Below are positions 8,629 through 17,543 of a stretch of DNA of 64,000 bases, one piece after another. Where the stretch lies: assembly GCA_029240795.1 (NCBI GenBank), contig JARDZP010000003.1:32653-96652 (forward strand). Reading direction: 5' to 3'. The first letter of the stretch is position 1, and the number at the start of each line of letters is the position of its first letter. The position numbers and the translations under genes are program-made. The notes below the pieces were generated by a model. That model saw nothing but the letters and a program-made list of their open reading frames with translations, made no database searches and was not told where the DNA came from. This DNA comes from Haloplasmataceae bacterium (GTDB lineage: Bacteria; Bacillota_I; Bacilli_A; Haloplasmatales; Haloplasmataceae).

Positions 8629-10683
8629 ATGGAATATTTAAATGAGGAGCTATTAATTAAGTCAATTAATAATAATGTTGATTATCAAAATATGGTTGAT
8701 CAGCTTAAGATTGAAGTCGATTATTTTTGTAGTACGTTTAGTGATGATCCCCAAAAAATAAGTGGTTGGGGGCATAAATATTTTTGTCAAGATGATGGGG
8801 GTCGATTAATATTTGATTTAACTAAACCTCATTCACAAAAATGTGATATTTGTGGTAAAGAATACACAGGCGACTTGTACGATAGCATTTGGGTTTATAA
8901 TTATCGTAATGAAGCAATTTTAATTTCTTGGAAGTCAGCATTGTTATATAAAATTACCCAGGAAGTAAAATATTTAGATTATGTAAAGCAAATTATTGGT
9001 TTTTATGCAGATCATTATTTGGAATTTAAACTTCATAATAAAGATGGTCATATCTATGAAAGTTTAGATGATATGGTATGGGGCTGCGGAAGATTAATGC
9101 CACAAGGATTAAATGAATCACTCTTTATAATAAGACTCGTAAATGCTTTAGAAATTGTAAAAAGTGATTTAGGTGATAGTTTTATAAGTAGTGTTAATGA
9201 AAAATTATTTAAGGAAGTTTTTAAATTATTAAAACCCCAAGTAAATAAAGTTCATAATATTATAGCTTGGAATAATAGTGCGATTGGCACAATGGGTTTA
9301 TTTTCTAATAATGAAGAAATGCTAGACTTTGTCTTCAAAGGGGAGTTTAATATTCGTCGTCAAATCCGTGAAGGAGTAACAAGTGATGGGTTTTGGTATG
9401 AAGGATCAATTCACTACAATTTCTTTACTTTAGAAGGAATAATTAATTTATTATTATTCTCAAAACTTTATGATTTTGAATTTGGTGAAGAAGAATTAAT
9501 CATTAAAAACATGTTAACTGCTGCCTACCAATATGCTTTTGACAATCACGTCTTTCCAAATCCTAATGATGGGTGGCCAGATATTAATTTAAAAACATAT
9601 TCGTACGTATATACAGTAGCAACAAAAATTTTTGGTTACGACAGTGAAGTAGCTAATTTATTAAAAAATATTGAGAATAAAAATACATTAAGAGTATCTG
9701 TTCCACTTTCAAAACCATATTATTTTGATAATCGAATTCCACTTGAAAGATTATCATTAATTCCTAATCTTAATATGGAAAACTATTATCCAGTTGTAAG
9801 TACATCAAAAAACTTTGAACAATCTCAATTTGGTGTAATTAGAAGAAATAACATCAATGTCTTTTTAAAGTACGGTCATCGAGGACCTTCACATGCTCAT
9901 CCTGATAAAATGACGATTGAAGTGATGATTGGAAATAAAATGTTAACAAGAGATCTATCAAATTCAGGTTATGGAGCTATATTATGCAATGAATGGCATC
10001 GTATGTCAGCATCTCATAATACTGTAATTGTAAATGGTAAAAATCAAGTTTCAATGGAAGGTGGTAATACTATATCATTTGAAGAGTATTGTTTGCATTC
10101 TAATGTATCTAATGTATATTCTATTTCTAATAAAATAGATATCGAAACAATGAAAAATACAATGAATGAAGATGAAGTAATTAAATATTTGGTTAAAAAT
10201 CTATTTATGACAGAACATGAAGCAAAAGAAGCAATTGGAAGTAAAAAAAATATGAGCGAGATCGCAGAAGAAGCGATTCTTTCTGCACCAAAGGTCAATT
10301 ATGATCGTAAAATTCAACTATTAGACAATGGATTTATTGATGAATTCATTGTTACCTCAAATCAAGAAGTTATTTTTGATTATTTCTTCCATTCTGAAGC
10401 AGATTTATTAACAACGTTAGTAACGGAAGAATATTCATTAGGATTTGATGAAAATGGATTTCAACATATCAAAAATGTTAGAAAAGTTGTTTCGAGTAAT
10501 AAAAATTTAGTACTCAAGTGGCGTTTAGGTGAATATTTATTAGAAAGTAACATTGATTTAGATGATAAAGAATTGTTATTAGCAGAAACTTATGATAATC
10601 CCATTACAAAAAATCGTACATCGATAGTAATTCGTCATAAGGGCATGAATGCTGTGTATTCATTAATTTGGAAAATTATATAA
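8629..10683 (+). CDS. heparinase II/III-like lyase, second copy
   Basis: This 684-residue protein is a second, only distantly related member of the heparinase II/III superfamily. A Cys-x2-Cys motif (CDICGK) near residue 65 is followed by the helical toroid (HNIIAWNNSAIG, GFWYEGSIHYNFF) and by a beta-sandwich domain containing RGPSHAHPDKMTIEV, where the HAHPDK motif is the family signature. It begins two bases after the first lyase stop. No signal peptide is visible. Two intracellular lyases of one fold suggest sequential endo- and exo-type cleavage of imported oligouronides; that division of labour is inference. Confidence 0.8.
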   Translation: MEYLNEELLIKSINNNVDYQNMVDQLKIEVDYFCSTFSDDPQKISGWGHKYFCQDDGGRLIFDLTKPHSQKCDICGKEYTGDLYDSIWVYNYRNEAILISWKSALLYKITQEVKYLDYVKQIIGFYADHYLEFKLHNKDGHIYESLDDMVWGCGRLMPQGLNESLFIIRLVNALEIVKSDLGDSFISSVNEKLFKEVFKLLKPQVNKVHNIIAWNNSAIGTMGLFSNNEEMLDFVFKGEFNIRRQIREGVTSDGFWYEGSIHYNFFTLEGIINLLLFSKLYDFEFGEEELIIKNMLTAAYQYAFDNHVFPNPNDGWPDINLKTYSYVYTVATKIFGYDSEVANLLKNIENKNTLRVSVPLSKPYYFDNRIPLERLSLIPNLNMENYYPVVSTSKNFEQSQFGVIRRNNINVFLKYGHRGPSHAHPDKMTIEVMIGNKMLTRDLSNSGYGAILCNEWHRMSASHNTVIVNGKNQVSMEGGNTISFEEYCLHSNVSNVYSISNKIDIETMKNTMNEDEVIKYLVKNLFMTEHEAKEAIGSKKNMSEIAEEAILSAPKVNYDRKIQLLDNGFIDEFIVTSNQEVIFDYFFHSEADLLTTLVTEEYSLGFDENGFQHIKNVRKVVSSNKNLVLKWRLGEYLLESNIDLDDKELLLAETYDNPITKNRTSIVIRHKGMNAVYSLIWKII

Positions 10684-10697
10684 TAAGGAGAGATAAA

Positions 10698-11036
10698 ATG
10701 GAAGTAAAAAATTTTTTTATGAACTTAGAAGTTGAGTTACAAGATTTAGGGAATGGAATTAGTCGTAAAATTTTGGCTTACAATGATAACTTAATGATCG
10801 TTGAAGTGAGCTTTGATAAGGGTTCAGTAGGTACATTACATTCACACCCACATGAGCAAATTACTTATATTTTAGAAGGTGAATTTGAATTTACAATAAA
10901 TGGGGTAAAAAAAGTAGTAAAAGCTGGAGATTCGATGTATAAACAACCTAACATAATTCACGGAGCAATTTGTTTAAAAAAAGGCAAATTACTTGATATA
11001 TTTACTCCACACCGAGAAGATTTTTTGAAAAAATAA
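10698..11036 (+). CDS. kdgF: KdgF, cupin for unsaturated uronate conversion
   Basis: This is a single-domain cupin of 112 residues. KdgF proteins convert 4,5-unsaturated monouronates from pectin or alginate lyases to the linear ketonised form used by KduI and KduD. The metal-binding motif is HSHPHEQ with a downstream His (IIHGA), and the G-x5-P-like cupin signatures (GDSMYKQPNIIHG) are clear. An upstream TTG at 10668 is in frame, but AAGGAGAG sits correctly before the ATG at 10698. Its place after two lyases supports the call strongly; generic cupin isomerase is the alternative. Confidence 0.85.
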   Translation: MEVKNFFMNLEVELQDLGNGISRKILAYNDNLMIVEVSFDKGSVGTLHSHPHEQITYILEGEFEFTINGVKKVVKAGDSMYKQPNIIHGAICLKKGKLLDIFTPHREDFLKK

Positions 11037-11117
11037 TATAATTTGTGATACAATAGAGTTTGTTACAGTTAATTTTTGGTGAATATATAAATAGAAGTAA
11101 TAAAATGGAGTGTTAAT

Positions 11118-11861
11118 ATGAATAAAACAGTTAATAAGGCGATAAGAATACTAGATTTAATATCAAAACATAAAAATGGTTTATCATTAAGTGAAATTGC
11201 AGAAAAAACCAATTTAGCAAAGTCTAGTACTTATGATATTTTAGATGAATTATTAAATGAACATATATTAGAATTAAAAGAGAAAAAATATTACGTAATA
11301 GGTATAAAGGCTTTTGAGATAGGTACAACTTATATAAATAATACTGATGTAGTAACGAAGGGTAAAAGTGATATCGAGACACTAGCTGAAGCGTTGAATA
11401 AGACTGCTTTTATAGGAACACTACAAGGTGATGAGGTAATCTATATTTACAAATTTCAAGGTACGAATGCTAAATTAACTGCATGTAACATAGGGACTCA
11501 TAAGAAATTATATTATACAGCTTTGGGAAAAGTTTTGTTAGCCTATATGGATGAATCAGAGCGTAATAACATTATAAAAGATACTAATTTTGTAAAGCAT
11601 ACTGAATATACTATTACAAATAAAGAACAACTAATTGCTGATTTAGAACAAATTAAAAGACAAGGCTTCTCAGTAGATAATCGAGAAGGTGAAAGTCATA
11701 TGCTGTGTTTTGGTGCTCCTATTTTTGATTACTCTGGTAAAGTGGTAGCCTCTGCAAGTATATCTGATTTATACGATGAAAAGGTAAATATAAATGATTT
11801 AGGTAACAAGTTAAAAGATGTTTGCCTTAATATATCAAGAAAATTAGGTTATAACAAATAA
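11118..11861 (+). CDS. IclR-family regulator, probable KdgR
   Basis: This is a 247-residue regulator. The N-terminal winged helix (LSLSEIAEKTNLAKSSTYDI) and C-terminal IclR effector domain (ALGKVLLAYM, GFSVDNREGE) are typical. IclR-type KdgR proteins repress pectin and uronate genes and release DNA on binding KDG-like metabolites. The gene lies between the transport/lyase operon and the KDG operon, and a 10-base inverted repeat around the next promoter (11910-11957) is a plausible target. It seems to have its own promoter near TTGAAA...TACAAT just upstream and a strong terminator after it. Confidence 0.85.
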   Translation: MNKTVNKAIRILDLISKHKNGLSLSEIAEKTNLAKSSTYDILDELLNEHILELKEKKYYVIGIKAFEIGTTYINNTDVVTKGKSDIETLAEALNKTAFIGTLQGDEVIYIYKFQGTNAKLTACNIGTHKKLYYTALGKVLLAYMDESERNNIIKDTNFVKHTEYTITNKEQLIADLEQIKRQGFSVDNREGESHMLCFGAPIFDYSGKVVASASISDLYDEKVNINDLGNKLKDVCLNISRKLGYNK

Positions 11862-11869
11862 TGTATTTA

Positions 11870-11905
11870 GGTGAGATTTTTAAACTAAAATTTCACCTTT
11901 TTTTT
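11870..11905 (+). terminator. intrinsic terminator after the IclR gene
   Basis: GGTGAGATTTT (11870-11880) pairs with AAAATTTCACC (11887-11897), including one G-T wobble, around a 6-base loop, and is followed by eight T. It separates the transport/lyase/regulator unit from the KDG operon. Confidence 0.88.
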
Positions 11906-11909
11906 ATTG

Positions 11910-11957
11910 AAATGATACATTTATGATTGACTTTAAAAAGGTAATATTGTATCATTT
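11910..11957 (+). promoter_or_regulatory. promoter of the KDG operon with flanking inverted repeat
   Basis: TTGACT (11927-11932), a 17-base spacer and TATCAT (11950-11955) form a good sigma-A promoter. AAATGATACA (11910-11919) and TGTATCATTT (11948-11957) are exact reverse complements; the second covers the -10 box and the first lies just upstream of -35. This is what an IclR/KdgR operator blocking polymerase would look like. Regulator assignment is inference. Confidence 0.65.
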
Positions 11958-11970
11958 ACATGTGGGTATA

Positions 11971-11987
11971 TACGAACTCTGTTCGTA
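11971..11987 (+). promoter_or_regulatory. perfect short inverted repeat near +1
   Basis: TACGAAC-TCT-GTTCGTA, 7-base perfect arms with a 3-base centre, begins about 10 bases after the predicted transcription start. It could be an operator or the first hairpin of the leader RNA. Confidence 0.45.
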
Positions 11988-12027
11988 AATGCGAATGGAG
12001 TTAACTACTTTATTTTTTTATAGCCCA

Positions 12028-12042
12028 TTGTAAGCGCTACAA
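12028..12042 (+). promoter_or_regulatory. LacI/CcpA-type site (cre-like) in the leader
   Basis: TTGTAAGCGCTACAA is a near-palindrome with the central CG and TGTAAGCG half of catabolite-responsive elements. It is one base shorter than the 14-base cre consensus, so a LacI-family operator other than CcpA is also possible. The same TTGTAAGCG half occurs upstream of the thiolase operon at 47488. Confidence 0.45.
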
Positions 12043-12071
12043 AAATTTAATAAAAGAAAGGTTGGTGCAAA

Positions 12072-12093
12072 TTCTAGGTTAATTAATCTAGAA
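12072..12093 (+). other. 22-base near-palindrome between SD-like sequence and aldolase start
   Basis: TTCTAG and CTAGAA flank GTTAATTAAT, giving a near-perfect palindrome that ends 5 bases before the ATG. The only good purine-rich ribosome site (AAAGAAAGG, 12053-12061) lies on the far side of it, about 37 bases from the start codon. Folding would shorten the distance; it could also be a protein-binding site. Confidence 0.45.
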
Positions 12094-12098
12094 ATAAT

Positions 12099-12737
12099 AT
12101 GAGAAAAACAGAAGTATTGAGAAGAATTGAAGAAGTTGGTGTTGTTGCTGTAGTACGTGCAGAAAACAGCGATCAAGCAGAAAAAATTAGTCAAGCATGT
12201 ATTGATGGAGGTATTTCTAGTATAGAAATCACCTTTACAGTACCAGGTGCTGATAAAGTAATTAAATCATTAAATGAAAAATTTGTTGACAGTTTATTAA
12301 TTGGAGCAGGTACTGTGTTAGATGCTCCAACAGCAAGAATTGCGATTTTAAATGGAGCTAAATTTATTGTGAGTCCTTTGTTTGATTTAGAAACATGCCA
12401 ACTTTGTGGAAGTTATCAAATTCCTTATATGCCTGGATGTATGACTTTAACAGAAATTAACAATGCAATGAAAGCAGGAGCAGACGTAATTAAGATATTC
12501 CCTGGTGAAGTATTTGGTCCAGGCTTTATTAAATCTATAAAAGGACCATTACCACAAGCTGTTTTAATGCCAACGGGTGGGGTTAGTATTGAAAACGTTG
12601 GAGAATGGATTAAAAATGGTTGTGTTGCTGTAGGTGTAGGTTCACAATTAACAGCACCAGCTAAAAAAGGTGATTATTTAGGAGTAACCGAATTAGCTAA
12701 ACAATTTGTTGAAAAAGTTCGTTTAGCAAGAGGTTAA
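12099..12737 (+). CDS. eda: 2-keto-3-deoxy-6-phosphogluconate aldolase
   Basis: This class I aldolase splits KDPG into pyruvate and glyceraldehyde 3-phosphate, the last step of uronate breakdown. At 212 residues it is full length. Glu43 (SIEITF) and the Schiff-base Lys132 (VIKIFPGE) sit at the family positions, with GAGTVL and MPTGGV phosphate-binding loops. First gene of the KDG operon, which carries its own promoter. Start supported by the normal family N-terminus, although the ribosome binding site is unusually distant. Confidence 0.95.
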   Translation: MRKTEVLRRIEEVGVVAVVRAENSDQAEKISQACIDGGISSIEITFTVPGADKVIKSLNEKFVDSLLIGAGTVLDAPTARIAILNGAKFIVSPLFDLETCQLCGSYQIPYMPGCMTLTEINNAMKAGADVIKIFPGEVFGPGFIKSIKGPLPQAVLMPTGGVSIENVGEWIKNGCVAVGVGSQLTAPAKKGDYLGVTELAKQFVEKVRLARG

Positions 12738-12744
12738 TAAATAG

Positions 12745-13758
12745 ATGGAGGTAAATAAGGTAGTAACTTTTGGCGAAATCATGTTAAGACTATCGCCTCC
12801 AATGTATAATAAAATCGAACAAACAAATGAATATCAAGCTTATTATGGTGGTGGAGAGGCTAATGTTGCAATTTCTCTCGTTAATTTAGGTCATGATGTA
12901 CAGTTTGTTACAAAGTTGCCTAATAATCAACTCGGTGATGGAGCTATTAAACATTTAAGAGCTCAAGGAGTAGATATTAGTCATGTTATTCGTGGCGGCG
13001 ATAACATAGGGATATACTTTTTAGAGCATGGCTTTGGTGGACGTCCATCAAAAGTCCTCTATAATCGTAAACATTCAGCATTTTCTGAAATGAATAGTGA
13101 AGAGTTAGATTTTGATTTAATATTTAATAATGTTAAATGGTTCCATGTTAGTGGGATTACTTTAGCACTATCTGAATCTATAAGGCAATCAACATTATTA
13201 GCTTTAAAAAAAGCTAAAGAACATCATGTTTTGGTAAGTTTTGACTTTAATTATCGTGCTAAATTGTGGAGTTTAAAAGAAGCAAAAGAAGCATTTTTAA
13301 AAGTTTTGCCTTATGTTGATGTTTGTTTTGCGACAATAAGAGATTTAAAAGATATTTTAGAATATAAATTTGATGGTCCAGATGAAGAATACACACGTGA
13401 ATTACACATGATGCAATTTGCGAAAGAATTTCAAATAGACTATATGTTTGGAACAGATCGTGAAGTCATCTCAGCAAATGAAAACATTTTATCAGCATTC
13501 GCAATCTTAAGAGATAAAACATTTCAGACAAAAGAATATCGCTTTAATATAATCGATCGTGTAGGCGGTGGAGATGCTTTTGCATCTGGTGTTATAAGTG
13601 GTTTATTAAATAATTATTCTGATTTTAAATGTGCCGTAGAGTTAGGCTTAGCATGTTCAGTATTGAAACACACACTTTATGGTGATGCAAGTATATTAAA
13701 AATGAATGAAATATTAGAATTTATGAAATCAAGTGGAAGATCACTTATAGAAAGATAA
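12745..13758 (+). CDS. KDG kinase paralogue 1 (PfkB family), diverged
   Basis: This 337-residue PfkB kinase is homologous to the next gene. It has the GGGEANVA substrate lid region and DRVGGGDAFASG anion-hole and catalytic Asp motif, so it should bind ATP and transfer phosphate. The GNEEDA motif and the TLRESHSASDNGW stretch of typical KDG kinases, both present in copy 2, are replaced here by FATIRDL and GTDREVISANENI. Altered substrate range is therefore likely. It starts 8 bases after the aldolase, with AAGAGG as a weak ribosome site. Confidence 0.82.
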   Translation: MEVNKVVTFGEIMLRLSPPMYNKIEQTNEYQAYYGGGEANVAISLVNLGHDVQFVTKLPNNQLGDGAIKHLRAQGVDISHVIRGGDNIGIYFLEHGFGGRPSKVLYNRKHSAFSEMNSEELDFDLIFNNVKWFHVSGITLALSESIRQSTLLALKKAKEHHVLVSFDFNYRAKLWSLKEAKEAFLKVLPYVDVCFATIRDLKDILEYKFDGPDEEYTRELHMMQFAKEFQIDYMFGTDREVISANENILSAFAILRDKTFQTKEYRFNIIDRVGGGDAFASGVISGLLNNYSDFKCAVELGLACSVLKHTLYGDASILKMNEILEFMKSSGRSLIER

Positions 13759-13772
13759 TAACGGAGGTTAAA

Positions 13773-14795
13773 ATGGCAAAAGTAGTGACAATGGGAGAAA
13801 TAATGTTAAGATTATCAACTCCTGGAAATAATAGATTCGTTCAATCTGATAGCTTTGATGTAGTTTATGGTGGAGGAGAAGCAAATGTGGCTGTATCATT
13901 AGCTAATTATGGTCATGATACATATTTTGTTACTAAACTACCTAAACATGAAATTGGTCAAAGTGCAGTCAATAATCTACGCAAATTTGGTGTTAATACA
14001 GACTTCATCGCACGCGGTGGAGAACGTATTGGTATTTATTACTTAGAATCTGGTGCTAGTATGAGAGCATCAAAAGTTATTTATGATCGTGCTAATTCAG
14101 CAATTGCAGAAGCGGAATTAAAAGATTTTGACTTTGATGCAATTTTTGAAGGTGCTACATGGTTCCACTGGACTGGAATTACTCCAGCATTAGGTCAGAA
14201 AACAAGAATAATACTTGAAGAAGCTTTAATAGCAGCTAAAAGACATCATGTTACAGTATCTGTTGACTTAAATTATCGTAAAAAATTATGGACACCTAAA
14301 GAAGCCCAAGAAACTATGACTTATTTAATGCAATATGTAGATGTTTGTATCGGTAATGAAGAAGATGCAGAAACTTGTTTAGGATTCAAACCAGGTAAAT
14401 CTGATGTTACTAAAGGTGAATTAGAACTTGATGGATACAAATCAATCTTCAAACAAATGCAAGAAAAATTTGGGTTTAAATATGTATGTACAACATTACG
14501 TGAAAGTCATTCAGCTAGTGATAATGGATGGAGTGCTTTAATTTATGATGGTAAGGAATTCTATCATTCTAAAAAATATGAAATTCGTATAGTTGACCGT
14601 GTTGGTGGTGGAGATTCATTTGCAGCTGGTTTAGTGCATGGTTTATTAACTAAAGGGAATATGAACAACGCATTAGAATTTGCGGTTGCAGCAAGTGCAT
14701 TAAAACATACAATACCTGGTGATTTTAACTTAGTAAGTGAAAGTGAAGTAAATACACTTGCAGGTGGAGACGCTTCAGGTCGCGTTCAAAGATAG
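13773..14795 (+). CDS. kdgK: 2-keto-3-deoxygluconate kinase
   Basis: This is a PfkB-family kinase of 340 residues that phosphorylates KDG to KDPG for the aldolase. All expected motifs are present: GGGEANVAVSLA near the N-terminus, GNEEDAE, TLRESHSASDNGW and DRVGGGDSFAAG with the catalytic Asp. ACGGAGG precedes the start. It is the more canonical of the tandem pair and the better candidate for the main KDG kinase. Confidence 0.92.
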   Translation: MAKVVTMGEIMLRLSTPGNNRFVQSDSFDVVYGGGEANVAVSLANYGHDTYFVTKLPKHEIGQSAVNNLRKFGVNTDFIARGGERIGIYYLESGASMRASKVIYDRANSAIAEAELKDFDFDAIFEGATWFHWTGITPALGQKTRIILEEALIAAKRHHVTVSVDLNYRKKLWTPKEAQETMTYLMQYVDVCIGNEEDAETCLGFKPGKSDVTKGELELDGYKSIFKQMQEKFGFKYVCTTLRESHSASDNGWSALIYDGKEFYHSKKYEIRIVDRVGGGDSFAAGLVHGLLTKGNMNNALEFAVAASALKHTIPGDFNLVSESEVNTLAGGDASGRVQR

Positions 14796-14805
14796 TAAAT
14801 TTATG

Positions 14806-14837
14806 ATGCATACGGTAAATTTTACCATATGCATTTT
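14806..14837 (+). other. intra-operon hairpin between kdgK and kduI
   Basis: ATGCATACGGTAAA (14806-14819) pairs with TTTACCATATGCAT (14821-14834) apart from one mismatch. It is followed by only three or four T, then the ribosome site of kduI. It may be a partial terminator or an mRNA processing or stability element. Confidence 0.6.
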
Positions 14838-14864
14838 AAACTTAAATAAATTGGGAGGATAAAA

Positions 14865-15701
14865 ATGAAATTAGATGTCAGATATCCAAATCATCCTGAA
14901 GATTCAAAAAAATATACAACGGATGAATTAAGAAGACATTATTTAATTGAAACAGTGTTTGTAAGTGATGAAGTGAAATTAACTTATTCACATGTTGATA
15001 GAATTATTGCAGGTGGAATTAAACCTGTAAATAAGGAAGTTAAATTAGAAGCTGGAAAAGAAATGGGAGTAAGCTACTTCTTAGAAAGAAGAGAAGCTGG
15101 AATAATAAATATTGGTGGAAAAGGCGAAATCATCATTGATGGAATCACTTACTCACTTGATAATCGTGATGGGATTTATATAGGTAAAGGAAATAAAGAG
15201 GTTATTTTTAGGTCTTTAGATAAAAATAACCCTGCCAAATTTTATTTAAATAGTGCACCAGCTCATCGAGAATATCCAACCGTAAAAATAGAAATAAGTA
15301 AAGCAAATCCTAATCGTCTAGGTAATCAAACAACATTAAACAAACGCACAATTTATCAATATGTACATCCAACTGTTTGTCAAAGTTGCCAACTAGTTAT
15401 GGGACTGACAATATTAGAACCAAATAATGTTTGGAATACAATACCTAGTCATACTCACGAAAGAAGAATGGAAGTGTATTTCTATTTTGATATGGCAGAA
15501 GATACCCGTGTTATTCACCTAATGGGTGAACCTACAGAAACTAGACATATCGTTATGTCTAACGAACAAGCGGTTATTTCACCAAGTTGGTCAATACATT
15601 CTGGTGTAGGAACAAGTAACTACACATTTATTTGGGGGATGTGTGGTGAAAACCAAACATTTAATGATATGGATCATGTGAAAATGAACGAATTAAAATA
15701 G
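14865..15701 (+). CDS. kduI: 5-keto-4-deoxyuronate isomerase
   Basis: KduI converts 5-keto-4-deoxyuronate to 2,5-diketo-3-deoxygluconate in pectin and glycosaminoglycan catabolism. The 278-residue protein is of family length. The zinc site is visible in [15 protein letters not shown], and the later histidine in [15 protein letters not shown] precedes the start. With KdgF upstream and KduD downstream, the route from unsaturated uronate to KDG is complete in the window. Confidence 0.95.
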   Translation: MKLDVRYPNHPEDSKKYTTDELRRHYLIETVFVSDEVKLTYSHVDRIIAGGIKPVNKEVKLEAGKEMGVSYFLERREAGIINIGGKGEIIIDGITYSLDNRDGIYIGKGNKEVIFRSLDKNNPAKFYLNSAPAHREYPTVKIEISKANPNRLGNQTTLNKRTIYQYVHPTVCQSCQLVMGLTILEPNNVWNTIPSHTHERRMEVYFYFDMAEDTRVIHLMGEPTETRHIVMSNEQAVISPSWSIHSGVGTSNYTFIWGMCGENQTFNDMDHVKMNELK

Positions 15702-15713
15702 TGGAGGTATAAT

Positions 15714-16475
15714 ATGATTTTAGATACATTTAGGTTAGATGGAAAAGTAGCAATTGTAACTGGGGCATCACAAGGTTTAGGTCAAGGTATGGCTTTAGCT
15801 TTGGCTGAAGCAGGAGCAAACATTGTAGGTGTAAATCATACGCCAATGCCAGAAACACAAGCTAAGGTAGAAGCATTAGGAAAAGAGTTCTTAGGAATAG
15901 AAGCTAATTTATTATCTATAGAACCCATTGATCGTATATTAGAAGAAACACTTAAGAGATTTGGACGAGTAGACATTTTAGTTAATAATGCTGGAATAAT
16001 TAGACGTGAGGACGCTGTAAATTTTACAGAAAAAGACTGGGATGACGTAATTGATATCAACTTAAAAACTGTTTTCTTTTTATCTCAGGCAGTGGGAAAA
16101 CAATTTATAAAGCAACAAGATGGTGGAAAAATCATAAATATAGCTTCTATGTTATCTTTTCAAGGTGGACTTCGTGTTCCTTCCTATACTGCTAGTAAAT
16201 CGGGTGTTAAAGGGATAACAATGTTATTAGCAAATGAATGGGCTAAATATAATATTAATGTAAATGCGATTGCACCAGGTTATATGGCAACAGCAAATAC
16301 ACAACAATTACGTCAAGATGAACAACGTAGTGAAGAGATATTAGCTCGTATTCCAGCTGGTCGTTGGGGCACACCACAAGATATGGCCGGTGCAGTTGTG
16401 TTTTTATCAAGTGATGCATCAAATTATGTTAATGGTTTCACAATAGCAGTTGATGGAGGATGGTTAGCTCGATAA
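15714..16475 (+). CDS. kduD: 2-keto-3-deoxygluconate dehydrogenase (SDR)
   Basis: KduD reduces 2,5-diketo-3-deoxygluconate to KDG using NAD(P)H. This 253-residue classical SDR has the cofactor motif TGASQGLG, NNAG, the catalytic Ser in NIASM and YTASK, and ends in the usual VDGGWLAR. It is 12 bases downstream of kduI with a GGAGG ribosome site. Neighbourhood separates it from the many other SDRs. Confidence 0.92.
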   Translation: MILDTFRLDGKVAIVTGASQGLGQGMALALAEAGANIVGVNHTPMPETQAKVEALGKEFLGIEANLLSIEPIDRILEETLKRFGRVDILVNNAGIIRREDAVNFTEKDWDDVIDINLKTVFFLSQAVGKQFIKQQDGGKIINIASMLSFQGGLRVPSYTASKSGVKGITMLLANEWAKYNINVNAIAPGYMATANTQQLRQDEQRSEEILARIPAGRWGTPQDMAGAVVFLSSDASNYVNGFTIAVDGGWLAR

Positions 16476-16490
16476 AGCTAATCGAAAAGT

Positions 16491-17159
16491 ATGAATAAGG
16501 CTATAGTTATATGTGATTTAAAACGAATACCTAAATTATTAGTAGGGTTTTTATTCGTTTCCCTGGGTTTGGTATTTTCTGATAAGTCTAACCTAGGGAT
16601 GTTACCATGGGGAGTATTTCATTCAGGAATATCTCAACTAACAGGAGTAATGTTTGGTACTGTAGTTCAAATTGTTGGAGTAATTGTTTTGGCTTTTTCA
16701 ATTATATTTGTTAAGGTAAAACCAGGTATTGGAACTGTGTTAAACATTATCTTTATTGGTATGATTGTCAACTTTATTAATATTATGGGTGTTATAAAAG
16801 AATATGAAAGTTTATCTATTCAAATCAGCTATTTAATCGTAGGGATCATTTGTTCTGGATTTGGAACTGCTTTATATGTGAGTTGTAAATTAGGATCAGG
16901 ACCAAGAGATGGTTTATTTATCGGATTTTCGTTAATAACTAAACTAAGTGTTAAATATACTAAACCTATGATAGAAGGAATTGTTTTAATTGTAGGCTTT
17001 TTACTTCATGGTGACTTTGGAATAGGAACATTTGTAAATGCATTTATTTCTGGGTTTGTAACAGATTTCTTTTTTGATGTCCTAAAATATAATCCCAAGA
17101 CATCAAAACAACGCCGATTTATTGATTATGTCACTAAAGGAAAGGTAGAAAAATGTTAA
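16491..17159 (+). CDS. YczE/YitT-like integral membrane protein
   Basis: This is a 222-residue protein with about five hydrophobic helices and the conserved patterns FVSLGLVFSDKSNLGMLPW and GSGPRDGL of the YczE/YyaS family. Function of the family is poorly known. It begins 15 bases after kduD, so it is probably the last intact gene of the KDG operon. A role as uronate exporter or importer is only a guess. Ribosome binding site is weak (GAAAAG). Confidence 0.7.
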   Translation: MNKAIVICDLKRIPKLLVGFLFVSLGLVFSDKSNLGMLPWGVFHSGISQLTGVMFGTVVQIVGVIVLAFSIIFVKVKPGIGTVLNIIFIGMIVNFINIMGVIKEYESLSIQISYLIVGIICSGFGTALYVSCKLGSGPRDGLFIGFSLITKLSVKYTKPMIEGIVLIVGFLLHGDFGIGTFVNAFISGFVTDFFFDVLKYNPKTSKQRRFIDYVTKGKVEKC

Positions 17160-17198
17160 ATATATTTAACGGTTTTCTTTTTATTAAGAGATAAATAG

Positions 17199-17327
17199 AT
17201 GTTAATTGTCGGTAAAGATGAGTTATATAAAACTATCAAGCAAGCTTTAGATTGTGTTACAGATAATGATTATACAATCTTGATAAAAAATGGGATATAT
17301 ATTGAAAAAATTGTTTTAGATAAGTAG
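17199..17327 (+). pseudogene. pectinesterase N-terminal fragment
   Basis: A 42-codon reading frame (MLIVGKDELYKTIKQALD... NGIYIEKIVL) matches the start of carbohydrate esterase family 8 pectin methylesterases, which begin with a V-x-KDG-x-YKTIQ-AL pattern followed by I-K-x-G-x-Y-x-E-K-I. The rest of the roughly 300-residue enzyme is missing; the frame stops and runs straight into an altronate dehydratase remnant. It shows the locus once handled methylated pectin. Recognition is by eye; a profile search would settle it. Confidence 0.7.
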
Positions 17328-17536
17328 GTAAGATTTCGACTAATACTGAATTAGCGAATAAGAAACCTCAATGGATTGATTTTGATGCAGGTAGATTAGT
17401 GAATAGTGTGAGTATGGATAATTTATTAGATGAGTTTATTGATTATATTGTAAATGTTGTAAATGGTAAATCAACTAATAATGAAAAGAATAACTTCCGT
17501 GAAATTGCGATTTTTAAGTCAGGAGTAACTTTGTAA
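17327..17536 (+). pseudogene. altronate dehydratase (UxaA) C-terminal fragment
   Basis: About 69 codons without a start encode a sequence closely resembling the extreme C-terminus of UxaA: KISTNTELANKKPQWIDFDA, then a LVNSVSMDNLLDEF segment, and NFREIAIFKSGVTL at the end. UxaA dehydrates altronate to KDG in the isomerase route of galacturonate use. The remainder of the gene is gone, apparently removed by the deletion that also cut the pectinesterase. No product is expected. Confidence 0.75.
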
Positions 17537-17543
17537 TAAATAA

